From Begonia masoniana (lineage: Eukaryota; Streptophyta; Magnoliopsida; Cucurbitales; Begoniaceae), in NCBI GenBank assembly GCA_022432975.1, contig CM039502.1, positions 21,291,228 through 21,355,227 on the forward strand: a stretch of DNA of 64,000 bases, read 5' to 3'. A model generated the notes under the pieces. The model saw only the letters and a program-made list of their open reading frames with translations, was not told where the DNA came from and did no database searches. Position numbers and translations under genes: made by a program. This document shows positions 13,301-25,200 of this stretch, one piece after another (the stretch's first letter is position 1; each line of letters starts with the position of its first letter).

Positions 13301-16300
13301 AAATTTTGCATTTTTCTTCCTAAAGATAATGCCTTCAAATCTTCAATGCATGAACCACCGCTGCAAATTCCAAATCATGAGTTGAGTTGTTCTTCTCGTG
13401 ATCTTTCAGTTGTCTTGAGGCATATGCTACCACTTTTCCTTCTTGCATGAGAACACATCTCAATCCATACTTGGAAGCATCACTATACAGAACATATTTT
13501 CCGGATCCAGATGATATAGTAAGTATGGGTGCTGAGATCAATCTATTTTTTAGCTTCTGAAAGAAATTTTTTTAAGATTTTCAAATTAGGGTTTCAAATT
13601 GGGGATTTTAAACTTAGGGCGTTACAGAGCAACCAGGTTTATAAAACAGTTCTGTAGACTTATCTGTATGCTCACGTGCACCTGGTAGATTGTCGATTAA
13701 CAAATAAAAGATTAAAATTTATATTTTGGCAAAAGTATGTTTGTTGATTTTGTAGTACATTTCAAAGTAGTATATAAAGATAAATTTTCTTAACGCCCTA
13801 ATTTTAAAATCCCTAATTTGAAATCCTAATTTGAAAATCTTAAAAAATTTTCCAAATTGATTTATAAAATTTGAGCGTTAAAATCCTAATTTCATAATAA
13901 AAATCTTTTTAAATAATAATTGAAATATTGAATGCGCAAAAGTCTTTAAACAAAGTTCAAACATAAAATAATTTGGTCAAAATTGAACTAAATACAGAAT
14001 TTAAGCAATTCATAAAACTTTATTAACGATAAAGCCAACATAAGAGTTTTAACTGAAATACAAATATTAATTGTCATCGAAAACTAAAACATTCTAAATT
14101 AAATTTCCTTTAAACCAAAAATATTTTCTTCTTCTATATGCTTATTTGCCTCTGAGAGATTCTTGGACAACGTCATTTCTTCCTCAGACAAAAACTCACC
14201 TACATCACAAAATTATAAACTATGAGAATAACTTAGTAAGCGAAAACACATGCAAGTGCAAAATTAACATTACTTTTACCAAATCCTGATTTAACAGTTA
14301 TATACTGATTGGTACTCATTTTCCAACCTTCGATCAGACTTAGTTATCTCATTGTCGTTCAGGCTTTGTCATCTTACTTTCGTTCAGGTATAATCATCTC
14401 ATTCATTTCTCAACCTTCGATCAGACTTAGCCATCTCATTGTCATTCAGGCTTTGTCATCCTACTTTCGTTCAGGTATAGTCATCTCATTGTCGTTCAGG
14501 CGTAACCATCTCATGTTCAAGTTCACCATCTCATTGTCGTTCAGCCTTTTGTTATCACATATTTTCTGTTCAAGTTCACCATCTTATTGTCGTTCAGACT
14601 TTTGTTATCACGTATTTTTTGGCAATTCCATCATATTCATACACATACAAAATGTCCTACCAATTTTATAAAAAATTTATGTCAATGCTTAAACATGCAT
14701 GCTCAAAGATCGGAAACATGTAATAAAATACTAAAACAAAAATAAAAAAATAACATAGATTTGGTGATGTGGGGCCGTAGCCAAAACGTTGAAAATGTAG
14801 TATTTTTACTTACTTGGATTCCGAGCGGTTATGGTTTATCGAGATTTTTCAATATTCTAATAATATCTTGCTTATACAAAATTTTGGTGTCAAATTCTCA
14901 CATAAGTAAATTCAATTTCAGAAGAATTTGAGCAGAATTTCCTTACGTGTGATTTTAGGTCAAATCAGGTCGAAATTTGGGTTGGTTCGGATGACTTTCA
15001 GAATTTTTCGGTCCAAATAAAATATTAGATAATAATTTCTCACTTGAATAAATTTATTTCAAAAAAATTTAGACAGAAATTTCTTACCGCTAAAATTTTA
15101 GATTGGGTCGGTATGATTCAGGACGAAATTTGGATCGGGTCTGGTTTAGTTGGACCGAATCTGGTTCGATTGTGCTGGTTCGGATCGACTGGGTCGGTCA
15201 AAGTGAACTGGTTCTGTTGTTTTAAACAAAACCAAACCTCTTCTTTCTCCTTTTGTTCTGTCGAGAGGGAGGGAGGGAGGGAGCGAAAAAGTTAAAAGAT
15301 GGCGAGAGAGAGAAATCTTACACCGCTAATGGGAGTTTACTCGATCAGAAGAAGTTTCTCGTTGTCACAAAGTGAAGCTCGGCCGAGTGGGATTTTGTCA
15401 CTTCAGAGAGGATCACCCCGTCGGAGACTGAGGTGAGTAATCTTCTCTGTTTGCAGAACTCGGGAGAGAGAGAGAGCTGGTGGGATTTCCTCCTTCACCG
15501 AGCTTCTCTATTTATAGGAGAGACTCGTAACTCCGCTCCTCCGAGAAATCCGAGTTCAGCTCGGATTTCTCGAGCTATGAACTGATCAGCTCGGATTTCT
15601 CGAGTTGATGAATCTGATCTTCATCTATTTCTGAACAATTTCTAGGCTAAATTCATCTGTTCAGCGTCAAATTTTTAGAGGAGAAATCCGACTGTTTTTC
15701 TGAAAATTCGAGTTCAGCTCGGATTTGCTAAGCTACAAATCCAAACTTCTTTCTGTTTTTGGACGATTTTCAAGCTAGGTTCATTCGAATTTTCCTTGAT
15801 TTTTATTTGATTTTTTTTTTCACAGAAGAAATCCGAGATTAGGTTATTGACTTGGTTGATGTGGAGAAATTTTGAATTTTGAAATTAAATTTTTGAATTG
15901 AACCCTAAACTGTTACATATACACGTAGCATGTCATCTCAAATTGGTACATCGTATTTGAGGGTCAAATTCAATAGCAAAACTTCTCGGGTTCAAAGTGG
16001 ATAATATTTACTAATTGATGGAGCTTGAGATGTCACACATACTTTGTTAGCAATGTATGTACCCTAGTTGTTTGTTTCCCATATCTCTCTTTTCCCCTGA
16101 AGTATCCAATTCATGTTGACATAGCATAGTTTTAGTGTCTGTAATGAAACTGCAACTTAAATAGGTAGTGGTAGATCCATTTGGAAGGTACCCACGACAA
16201 TATATTTATTTTAGGCATTGTTGATAAAAATTAAGTTGTAATTGTGGCAAAAGTAAAAATTGAACTTTGATTTCATAGTTTGATACCGTTAGCCTAAAAT

Positions 16301-17966
16301 ACTTAAGCTATATAACGTTTAATCTTTGTCGAAGACAACTGTTTGCTTGATTATGTGGCAAGTTTTTAATTCTTTCAACGCTTAGACTTCCAACAAGTTT
16401 TTAATTCTTTCAACGCTTAGACTTCCAATATTCTGCAACCGAATATGATTAACGGATCGACCAACTAAATTTTACTTATCTTTTGTTGGGCTAAGTCTTA
16501 TTTGATCAATAATAGCGTAAAGAAAGATAAGGAAGTTCTCCGAATTCAGTCCTTTTAATTTTTTTTTGTTTTTTTGACAAGATATTGCATGTTAAACTTA
16601 TAAAATAGGATGTTTTTTGTGTAGCATGAAAGACATAATTGGAAGGTACAGTTTGCAAGGCAATAACCTGAGAAAACTGGATGAACCCTCCTTGGAGCTT
16701 CAGGTTCTTCATTATACCTTGTCTCTAACATGGTGTTTAATGGTTAGTGACTATATTCAAGAAACATAATATTCCGATAAAACTAATCGTCTGATCTTCG
16801 CGGGAAAAGTGTTTGTCGAATATTTTTAAATTAGCCTCCTCTTTGTTTCTTAATTTTTATTTCCGCGAGATAAGGAAGACTCGGGTCTATGATTATCGGG
16901 TTTGAATTAATCTTTTTTGCGACGTTAAATTTCATTCTAATGGTTTATTTATTAAGCGATAAATAATGTTATTTATGGGCTAATTATTTCATTATTTTAG
17001 CTGATGGAGAATAGCAATTGCAGCAGAATGAAAAAGGAAGTTGCAGATAAGGCTCGTCAACTGAGGTCATTTTTCAAACACTTTCACTCTATTTTAGTTA
17101 CCCTAAAAGCTTAGAGAGAGAGAGAGAGATTAGCCTTTATATTAACTTTCAACAACTGTTTCAAAAAACAGACAAATGAGAGGTGAAGATCTTGATGGTT
17201 TAAAATTGGACGAGTTGATGCAATTAGAAAAATTGATGGATGCAGGTCTAACCCGTGTTGTCAAGACTAAGGTTCGTAAGTGTGATTTTATGCAAAAATT
17301 GAAGATAACTATGGATTTATATCGACAAGTGGAAACTTTTTGTTGGTGTTTACAGGACGAACGGATTACGAATGAAATTAACGCCCTCGAAGCTAAGGTT
17401 AGTACTACATTCTCGTGTAGTTTTTTTAGAATAATTGAATTGATCAAACTAATTTTTATTGGATAATCTTAAGTTCTGAGGGAAACCAAGACGATATTAG
17501 TTAAAATATGTTCATTTAAACGTTCACAAATTGAAAAAATGAGAGTTCCAATTCAACATTTGAGCAATATGTTCGTTCCACAGGAAGCAAAGTTGATAGA
17601 AGAGAACAAGAAGCTAGAACAAATGGTATAAATTTTGAAGCTTTCTACTTCTGATGTCAATCTTCAAATTAGAATTTCTGAAGATAAATTATTAGCAGGC
17701 TGTCATGCTGTCTAAAGAGAAAAGATCCGAATCAGAAGTTGCTACCCAAGAAGACGGCGTGTCGTCCGATCTGTTGGCCACCAACGTTTGCAGCTGTAAC
17801 AGTGGCCCTCCGAACGAAGATGATAGCTCCGATACATCCCTCAAACTAGGGTAATCTCTATTTTTATTAGCATCAAGCAAGTTTTTCAATGAGCGAAAGA
17901 CAAAGACGGTAATTTCAACTGCAAAATCATGTTTCTTTTGTTTCCAGGCTACCTTTCTCTAGCTGA
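7356..17966 (+). CDS. SVP-like: SVP/AGL24-like MADS-box transcription factor
   Basis: A type II MIKC MADS-domain protein; relatives (SVP, AGL24, JOINTLESS, rosaceous DAM genes) control flowering time, meristem identity or bud dormancy from the nucleus. Exons: 7356-7537, 16625-16703, 17001-17065, 17172-17271, 17356-17397, 17584-17625, 17699-17850, 17948-17966. All have GT..AG borders and phases join to 226 codons plus stop. The MADS domain is at residues 1-60 ([33 protein letters not shown]). The K-box lies at about 87-155 ([22 protein letters not shown]). The C-terminus ends [13 protein letters not shown], the SVP/AGL24 signature, and contains an LxLxL (EAR-type) motif at about 218-222. The MADS exon sizes fit the family. 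Intron 1 is 9.1 kb and holds a decayed chromovirus. SVP versus AGL24 orthology cannot be settled without a tree. Confidence 0.93.
9357..11546 (-). repeat. LTR (left copy), about 2.19 kb
   Basis: Runs from tgcaacgcccc to ..ccctaagctattaca and aligns along its length with 13,790-15,916. It holds degenerate tandem 'catctcattgtcgttcaggc' units around 9,890-10,095. The right end adjoins the purine-rich tract (minus strand) expected before a 3' LTR. Reading frames inside it are not family-like and are not annotated. Confidence 0.85.
10669..10812. repeat. 72-bp tandem duplication private to the left LTR
   Basis: Two head-to-tail units begin tgtgttggtcaaagtg (10669) and tgtgttggccaaagtg (10741), both ending near cctccttttgtt. 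The right LTR has a single unit at the matching place (about 15,193-15,260), so this arose after insertion or was lost from the other LTR. Confidence 0.8.
11648..13541 (-). pseudogene. Chromovirus pol remnant: RNase H, integrase, chromodomain
   Basis: Fragments in pol order on the minus strand: RNase H N-terminal part (13335-13541, [15 protein letters not shown], then VAYASRQLK); RNase H end (12903-13283, DALSRRA); integrase zinc domain and core (12570-12800, [14 protein letters not shown] with CLTCQQVK); later core (12287-12520, [10 protein letters not shown]); and a C-terminal chromodomain (11648-11884, [25 protein letters not shown]). Stops and frameshifts separate them. The chromodomain type indicates the Tekay/Del lineage. 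It is the same family as the fragment at 325-1,660. Confidence 0.85.
13575..13627 (+). repeat. Inverted LTR-edge fragment inside the element
   Basis: aagattttcaaattagggtt... to ...ttagggcgttaca is the reverse complement of the LTR edge seen at 13,790-13,845, so it faces the right LTR. About 160 bases of unassigned sequence lie between them. It marks a rearrangement that replaced the element's 5' internal part. Confidence 0.7.
13790..15916 (-). repeat. LTR (right copy), about 2.13 kb
   Basis: Aligns with 9,357-11,546 and ends ..ccctaaactgttaca. It is the 5' LTR of the minus-strand element. No primer binding site is recognisable next to it, in keeping with loss of the 5' internal region. Confidence 0.8.
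14324..14497. repeat. 87-bp tandem duplication private to the right LTR
   Basis: Two units each begin caaccttcgatcagactta (14324 and 14411). The left LTR has only one such unit near 9,882. Confidence 0.8.
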
Positions 17967-19294
17967 GATAGGAAGAAATGGAAGTTGGGGACTGGTAAGA
18001 CTTTATTTTAATAAATAAAGCAGGACTCTATAATGACCTTGTTAGATATAACTACAATTATTAAGTGTAGTAAAATTAGGAACGTATGAGTTTATGTTTA
18101 TTATAATGTATTTAATATGGATGATGATCAAGTCTTGAAGAGTCATTTTGGAAGTGTAATGCAAGCTCTACTTATAGATTGCTAGATAGCTGGTTGCTCC
18201 TCCTGTATTGTTTGCTCCTGGTCGAGATCTATGCAGATTTGTTTTCGGGCTTAAGTGAAAATGGCGTCTTATTAGTCTACAGCGAGAACTCTGCTTATGT
18301 ATGTTTAGTGATACAGACCTGAGAATTAGGCATGCATGCATGCAGCAAAGAAAATCTTACCTAATTAAGTAAATATTTTTCTTCATTCTCATGCATCAAC
18401 AACTACTCCCGTGAGTAACATATTAGTTAAAGTCTAGGCGTAAAAACAAATCTAGCTTTACTCTGACGGGAGGGTCCATCAAAGTCGGTCATATTTGGTA
18501 TGTACAGGCAGGCTTAAGAGGGCGAATTGCTCCATATTTACTACGCATTAGTTCTACGTATTTCTAATTTTAATATTTTTTTTTTCAACTTTAAAATTAA
18601 AAGATTAAAAAGGTTCAAGTAGCCAAATTAATATTTTAATTTGTAATTAGAAAACATTTAGTTGTCACGTAGCAGGTTCCTAGTCGGTATTGGTACATGT
18701 GATTTATTTTATTATCTGCGTGTACGTATTCACACACGGTATTAATAATTATTGCTATAGTTAATGAATTAATTTATTATATTAATTATTATTTGACACG
18801 TCAGTGAATATATTTAGAGAGTAAAATAAAAATGTTAACGTAATTTATTTTTATTAATAATATAAATTAACTAAAAGCATGATAATTACAAAATTACCAT
18901 CGATGAGAAGTAATACAACTCAACTACAAGGCGGCGTCTCGAACGTTACGTTACTCGATGAAATTACCAAAAGATAAAGAAAGGAATTATTAAATGGAAG
19001 CGAAAATCTCTTATCCCCACGCGTTGTGTGATGGGCGTATCAACAAATCCTTGATCCTACGATAGAAGAAGGCTAGAAGCCAGAGTGTTTTCTCTAGTAA
19101 AAGGGGCAGAGTAGTTTCACGCTCCAAATGTGCGGGTGGTTCTTTTTCAATTTAATAGTTAAGAAGCGCTAATGAGGTCAATAATCAAACGCGCCATTTT
19201 CTTTTACCAGAGCTCTGACTGGTGGCCGATTCCTCCGTAGAACTGAGAATTCTGCGCTAGCTCGATCAAGGATCACTACCTTGTCTTGATCGCG
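17967..19294. other. MADS-box 3' region and SUMO-protease promoter
   Basis: No gene is seen. The first few hundred bases are the likely 3'UTR of the MADS-box gene. A short gcatgcatgcatgca alternating tract lies at about 18,331-18,345 (RY-like). The sequence is otherwise AT-rich to the SUMO-protease start. Confidence 0.5.
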
Positions 19295-22200
19295 ATGAAG
19301 AACCATTCGTATAGAGGTTTTGAAGTTTTTGATTTTCAGGAAGAAGATGAGCTTCCAGAGTTTGACGCTGCGAAATTTGTTAGCAAATTCAAAAACCCTA
19401 GCCCCTTCGATCATCCGACCTTGAACTACGAAATTCACGAATGTGGTGCGTTACTTATACCGAAAATTACGTTCTATTTGTTGGTCTCCTTTGTGCCTCT
19501 GTGAATTTCTTTTATCCCAGAGTTGAGCCGTTTGTTTTTACATCAATTGTGTTTTGCCTTTTGATTTTCTTATTGTCAACGGACAACATAGTTTTCCGGG
19601 TAAAGGCCTAAGGTTTTACTTAACATTAATATTTTATTACAGTAATTTTGCCTGCTAAGCTATTCATCAGGGATACTTTGGTTGACTGCCTTACTGTGCT
19701 ATCTCCAATTATATACATATACTTATTTTCTGCTGGATTGTAAATTCTGATCTTATGTCAAAATTGCTTGATTTAGAATATAACAAAAATGAACGCAGTC
19801 ACTTCTATTCCTACCCTACTATTTCTCCTGCGTGAAAAGTCCCGTGGTGGTCCATTTAACTGGTTGTGTAGGCCATTTGAGCTAGTTGTTTAAGTTTAAC
19901 AAATAGTTAAACATATGGCAGAATGTGTTGTAATTTTTAATATTTGCATACTTGTTGATCACAAAAAGCTTTTAGGCTTGCTAAAATAAGATTTGAGTTT
20001 TACTTAATGTTGGTACAGGTCAGAAGAGTACATTGTTACTCATATGAACTTGAAAGGAACATTATCTGTCCTATAGTATACCAAATTAACCTGGATTTCT
20101 TAGATGGTGGTTTCCCTGTGGATATTTAAATTTTATTTTGTATTTAGGGGTGTGGTGTTTGTGTTATTGAATTTGTAACAATACGTTGTTCTAACTTTGT
20201 TTAACCTAACACATTGATTATGTATTTTTTGTGCATTGGCGTGATTAGATTAATCCTCCAAAATTGTATTTTTTTTTTTTATTTGCTATGAGTTTTACTC
20301 GTCTTCTTGTTTGGGATTTATGCTCAATGCATTTTCTCAATTCTCCTAAATTTTGAAAAATCATTACCAGTCTCCCACGGTGCCAATCATGAAGCAAAGA
20401 AAAATGGAAATGCATCTTATGTACATGTTGATTCAGTTGACTGTGATTGTAGCAGTGAAGATGTTTCTTCTCGTGGTATCCTGTGCTCTGCTGGAGAGTG
20501 CTTCAGTGCAAATCAACAGAAATCCTCAGTAGATTCTGTCCCGAGTTTTAATTGGATATGTCATGAAAAAGAAACGCATTTGGAAGTATTTGAGTCCAGT
20601 GATTTTGGTTCTGAATTAGGGAAAATATCTTCAAAGTCACAAGATGCTTCCCCAAAGAATGAGGTATTAAGTTACACCCTTTCAGAGTCTCATTCCAGCG
20701 TATTCTTACTTTCATGTCTTTCCATTTCAAGTATTTGGAATTTAAAGTTTCTATCATTTAATGTCAACTTAGTTGAGTTATTACAGAATGAGCCAGTTGA
20801 TACCATATCCAATTCAAGTCACGGTCTGAATGAGGGTTGTTCTTCAAGTTCTGCTTCTGAAATTGCAGAAGATGATGGTATGCTGTGATCTTTTGAAAGA
20901 TTTGTTATTCAAATTCAACATATTGTGTTTTCTAAATATAGATTTGGTGCATCTCATGTCCTTACTATGTTGCATTGAATTATTTTAGATCTGATGAATG
21001 GCTACGCATCTACAAGTTTCCTTGAGGACACGGAGTTGGTAAGGTCTCTTTTCTCGTGATATCTTGAGTATAGTATGCTGGTGAAATTTAGAAATATTAG
21101 AATGGTTTTGAATCTTCAATCAATGTTATATTATTAAATTTAGTTATTGGCATAACTCTGACTTTGTCATGCTCCCTAGTATCTCCCTTTCTCATTAATA
21201 ATCCAGGACTAGAAGTAATTTGCTATGATACTGATGCATATTAATTCCCTTCTCGAAGAGTTTTCTGCACACAACGGATTCACAGCACAACCAAAACAAC
21301 AAAGAACACGGTAAAGCAGTCACAAGTTCAGAAAATTCCAGACTCAGAGATGAATTTGTCCAGAGGATAGTTCAGAAAATTCCATAGACTCGGAGATAAA
21401 CTATCCTCTGGATAGACACAAAACATAAACAATTTTCTTAACAAAATATTATGATGTTTTTCCTCTACCGATTACCCTCCTATATAGGCTTTTTTCCCCC
21501 TCCTCTAGCAAACTAAATTCCCCCACTAACCACCTGTTAGTAAATCATTGAAAAAAAAAAACATTACCCACACCCCTAACACTGAACATTTTACCAAACA
21601 ATCATTCCTTAGCAAAGTTAGCCCATCACTATTGTTAGGAAATTGATTCAGAGGAATATTTTAAAAATTAATATTATGTTAGTCTTTTACAAATTGAGAG
21701 AAGGGGGGTTGAGTTAAGGAGATATTGAACCTTGTTGAAGCAATTCTCTCTAAGAAGAGTCTATTTTCCGGGCGATAGCTCGTGGTGTTTTCGAAATCTA
21801 GCATTGTTGTTAAGATTTGTAGCTTTCTATTTTTGTGTTTGTGTGTTCTTTTGCTCGTCTTTTGGAATGGAGTCGTATGATATTCATCAATGGTATCAGA
21901 GTCAATCCAATCTCTGACCGAAAAGGATGGTGATGATCTTAACAAGAATCGAGGAATAGGTCCTGCAGTTAGCAAAAATATGGATGGACTACTAGAAACC
22001 ATCTGATGCATCTTCATCGAGCCTTCATTTGTGGTAGAGGTGATACCAGAACGACATCGGTCCAAATTTCAGGTGATTCTTCTCTTTTGTCAAAGGTGAA
22101 GGATCAAACCTTCATTTTCATTTTGGGGCGAAACAACAGAGGAATACTTATCAAAATTTTCAACGGCACAAGGAGCAAATTTTTGGAGGCTTGATGCAAG

Positions 22201-25200
22201 ACCAACATTGGGTTAAAGGGCAATTTTCGGTTGACGAGTTGGAACTATCGACCGAGAAGAGTGGAGGTGACAGAGTTATCTCCGCTAACCCAAGAGCCCT
22301 CAATTTTTGACGGGGATGTCTGGAAAATAGGGGTGAAGAACACAACGATGTTAGATACTGGACAAACTTGTCTATTCGACCGAGGAAAAAACCAATCAAA
22401 GGTCACCATCGGAGGAATACAGTCAAACCCAATCGCGGCTTGCCGGAAATCAAGCTTAGAGGAGACGACCATCGACTTTTTTACTAGACCAACTTTGCAT
22501 CCAGATTGAAAGGAGTTAGAACAAAATCGCACTGAGCAGCCTACTCTTCGCAGGAATAATGCACATTAATCCTCTCTTGAGAGTTTCCTACACCAAACAA
22601 CCAACAAACAACACCACACCTAACACTAAACATTTACCAAGCAACCCTTAGCAAAGTTAGCCCATCAGATACATGAATATGCTTGATTTTTGAATTTGAT
22701 ATGGAAGTTGTTGGAGAATTTGTGCTTTCAATTTCACATGTTGTGAAGGATGATATTATGAATTTGTTTAGGTTGTTCCTTAATCCCTTACCATGAATAT
22801 GCTTGTTCTCTCTTCCTCAGTTAAGATCAATTATTTGTTTATTATATTTGCAGGATAATGTAAACCAGGAGATCGTTCTTTATCCAGATTATATAGTATA
22901 TCGAGATAATTATTGCAATGGGTCTCTTTTAACTTTTTCGCATAGTGGCATCAAAATCAATAGTATTGCTGCGTGTGGAAACCTTGGGTTCTTCAACTTT
23001 GAATGGGCAGTTGATGATCTCATTAATATCGAGTGTCAATGGTTTCAAAGGGTAAGTGAATTTTTTGTGGTTAGATGATCTCTTTTCCTGCTATGTAAAT
23101 TGAGCATTTTCTTATGTGGATAATGTTCAGGTTGACACTATCATGATCAAGCTTCTCGTAATATCAAAGGATGCAGTTCAACCAGACCTCGGATGTGACA
23201 CTTCAGGTGAGTTGACTCTTATGCTGGGTGGTTAAGTTGGTGTGTGAGTTAAATGTGTAGGGTCTTGCATGAGTACATAGTTCAGGTTGTTTGTATCTCA
23301 TGACTTCCATTACAAGATTTGATTTTTTTATTTTTGTATCTGGGGTGTTCGGGTCAGTTTCCTTGAACCTTGACTTGATCTCATAAGGCCCTGGAGAGTG
23401 AAGTTTAGCGACCTAGTGAAGCTTTCAGTGATTTTGAGTTGACTCAAACATCTGAAATCGTTGGAGTGGGTCTCAAAAGCTACCAGATTTACTGTTTCAT
23501 TCTTTCTTCGTATTTTCCTTAATTCTTTACTTTGCTGTAGTTCATTAAAAGGATGCTGATATGCTTATGAGACTAGAACAAAATGTAGTTAGAATAAACT
23601 TTTCTTTGCAATCTCTGAAGATAGGTGGATCAGATCAGAAAATTCTTTCTGAGATTTTTTTTGACAATGTTTGTCATATGAGCACTAAGTTTTGGCAAAT
23701 ATAAGTCTTATGGTTTTTACTTGCTGTTTTCTATAATTTTGTCCTTCGGATTTTATTATTTCAAAATTGTTCTGATTTTTTTTTGGGTTCTGGCAGCCAT
23801 GTTAAAAATTTTCTCTGTTCATCTGTTTTTCAATTTCCTATTTGTCCGGTAAACATTTTCTAGGTATTGAGGAGATTAAGGTTGCTGTTGTTGACTCAAA
23901 CTGGTCTGAGAAGCAGGGAAAAATCACGTCATTGAATTTGAAATACATGGCTATCTGGGATGGTTTGCCCGAGTAAGGTCTTTATATTTGTTGTATCTAA
24001 TCACATCTGTGGAGTTATTTGCATGTTTTAGTCTTTTTTTTTTTTATCAGTAGAACATGAAACTATTGGTTTTAAAGACTTGTAATAAACTCAAGCTAAA
24101 TCAGGGTGACTTTGACTTCCATAGTTAATGTGCTTGTATTTCTGTTTTGAGTGATCTCATACATCATCCCACTAAATTTTTTATCTTAGTTATTCTGGGA
24201 CTTTGACCTTTTGTGATTCTAGTGCGTGCTACAGAAATCAGCACTGCATAGGATACTTGTTTTCGTAATAAGCTTTAATTCTGATCATTGAACCTTGTAC
24301 CTTTAAGTGATAGACTAAGCATTGTGAAGAGTAAATTTCCAAAATATTGGTTTGATTGATTTTTTTTTTTTTTTGTTGGTAGGGTAAGTTGAAGTAGATC
24401 AACTTTCAGTTTCTATCAGATGCAATCATATCATTTAGTGGTAGTGCTTTTTTGAGAAAGTATGTGCAAGGAGGCTTAATATTTGTCAAAAATGGATGCA
24501 CTAATTTGTGAAATTTATGACAAATAAAAGCATGTATAGACATTCTTAATACTCTTATTTTATTTGCCCATTATATCAATTTTTTTAATCCAAGAAGTTA
24601 ATGTGCATTACAGTGCGGACAGAACGACTGATGGTGATTATCCACTTGAACAGAAGCATTATTTCCCCATGTAAGCCAGAAGTCTTTGATTGGTCCTGAA
24701 GTTAGAGAAAAACTTTCTTTACTGATATCTCTCTTCCTAGTTCTAGTTTTTGCTTCACACCTGATTGATTAGTTTCTCATTGTTGGTCCTTAAGTTGCTA
24801 GGCAAGTTGGCTGCTACGCCTATTATTTATCGAGTCTTTGCTTTTATAGTTTGAATAATTACTTTTCCACGAGCTTGTTATATTTGATAATAAATATAAT
24901 TAATTAGTATATAGACAAAGCATGAAGCAGTCTCCTATATGATTTTTTTTTTTTTTATAGGAAACAAAATCGTTTAAATAAGAGTTCGGAAGTTGGAGGA
25001 TAAGAGTTCCTTCGAAAGAAAATAAATTCAATTTAAAGCTTTATCTTTCCAGTTGGAAATGACCAAAATGAAAGGATCAATCATGTATATGACTTATTTA
25101 AAATTCAAATCTGTTGGTATTACGGATAACCAAGAGAGTGTGAGTGTTAAGGGCAATGCAGCGGAGTGGAAGAATAATTTCTTTGGGAATACCTATTGTA

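Larger units (their letters stand above)
9357..15916 (-). mobile_element. Decayed Tekay-like chromovirus in MADS-box intron 1
   Basis: Two long direct repeats (LTRs) flank about 2.2 kb of internal sequence with minus-strand pol remnants, so the element lies antisense to the MADS-box gene. Minus-strand LTR termini are TG..CA (TGTAAcagtt..., ...GGCGTTGCA). Flanking bases are TATAT (9352-9356) and TATAC (15917-15921), an imperfect 5-bp target duplication. The LTRs differ by many substitutions and by private tandem duplications, so the insertion is old. Gag, protease and most of reverse transcriptase are missing. Confidence 0.85.

Noticed and set aside
9357..15916. A direct-repeat array that might be read as a segmental duplication
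   Set aside because: The two 2.1-kb repeats bracket pol remnants, have TG..CA ends on the minus strand and near-matching 5-bp flanks, so they are LTRs.
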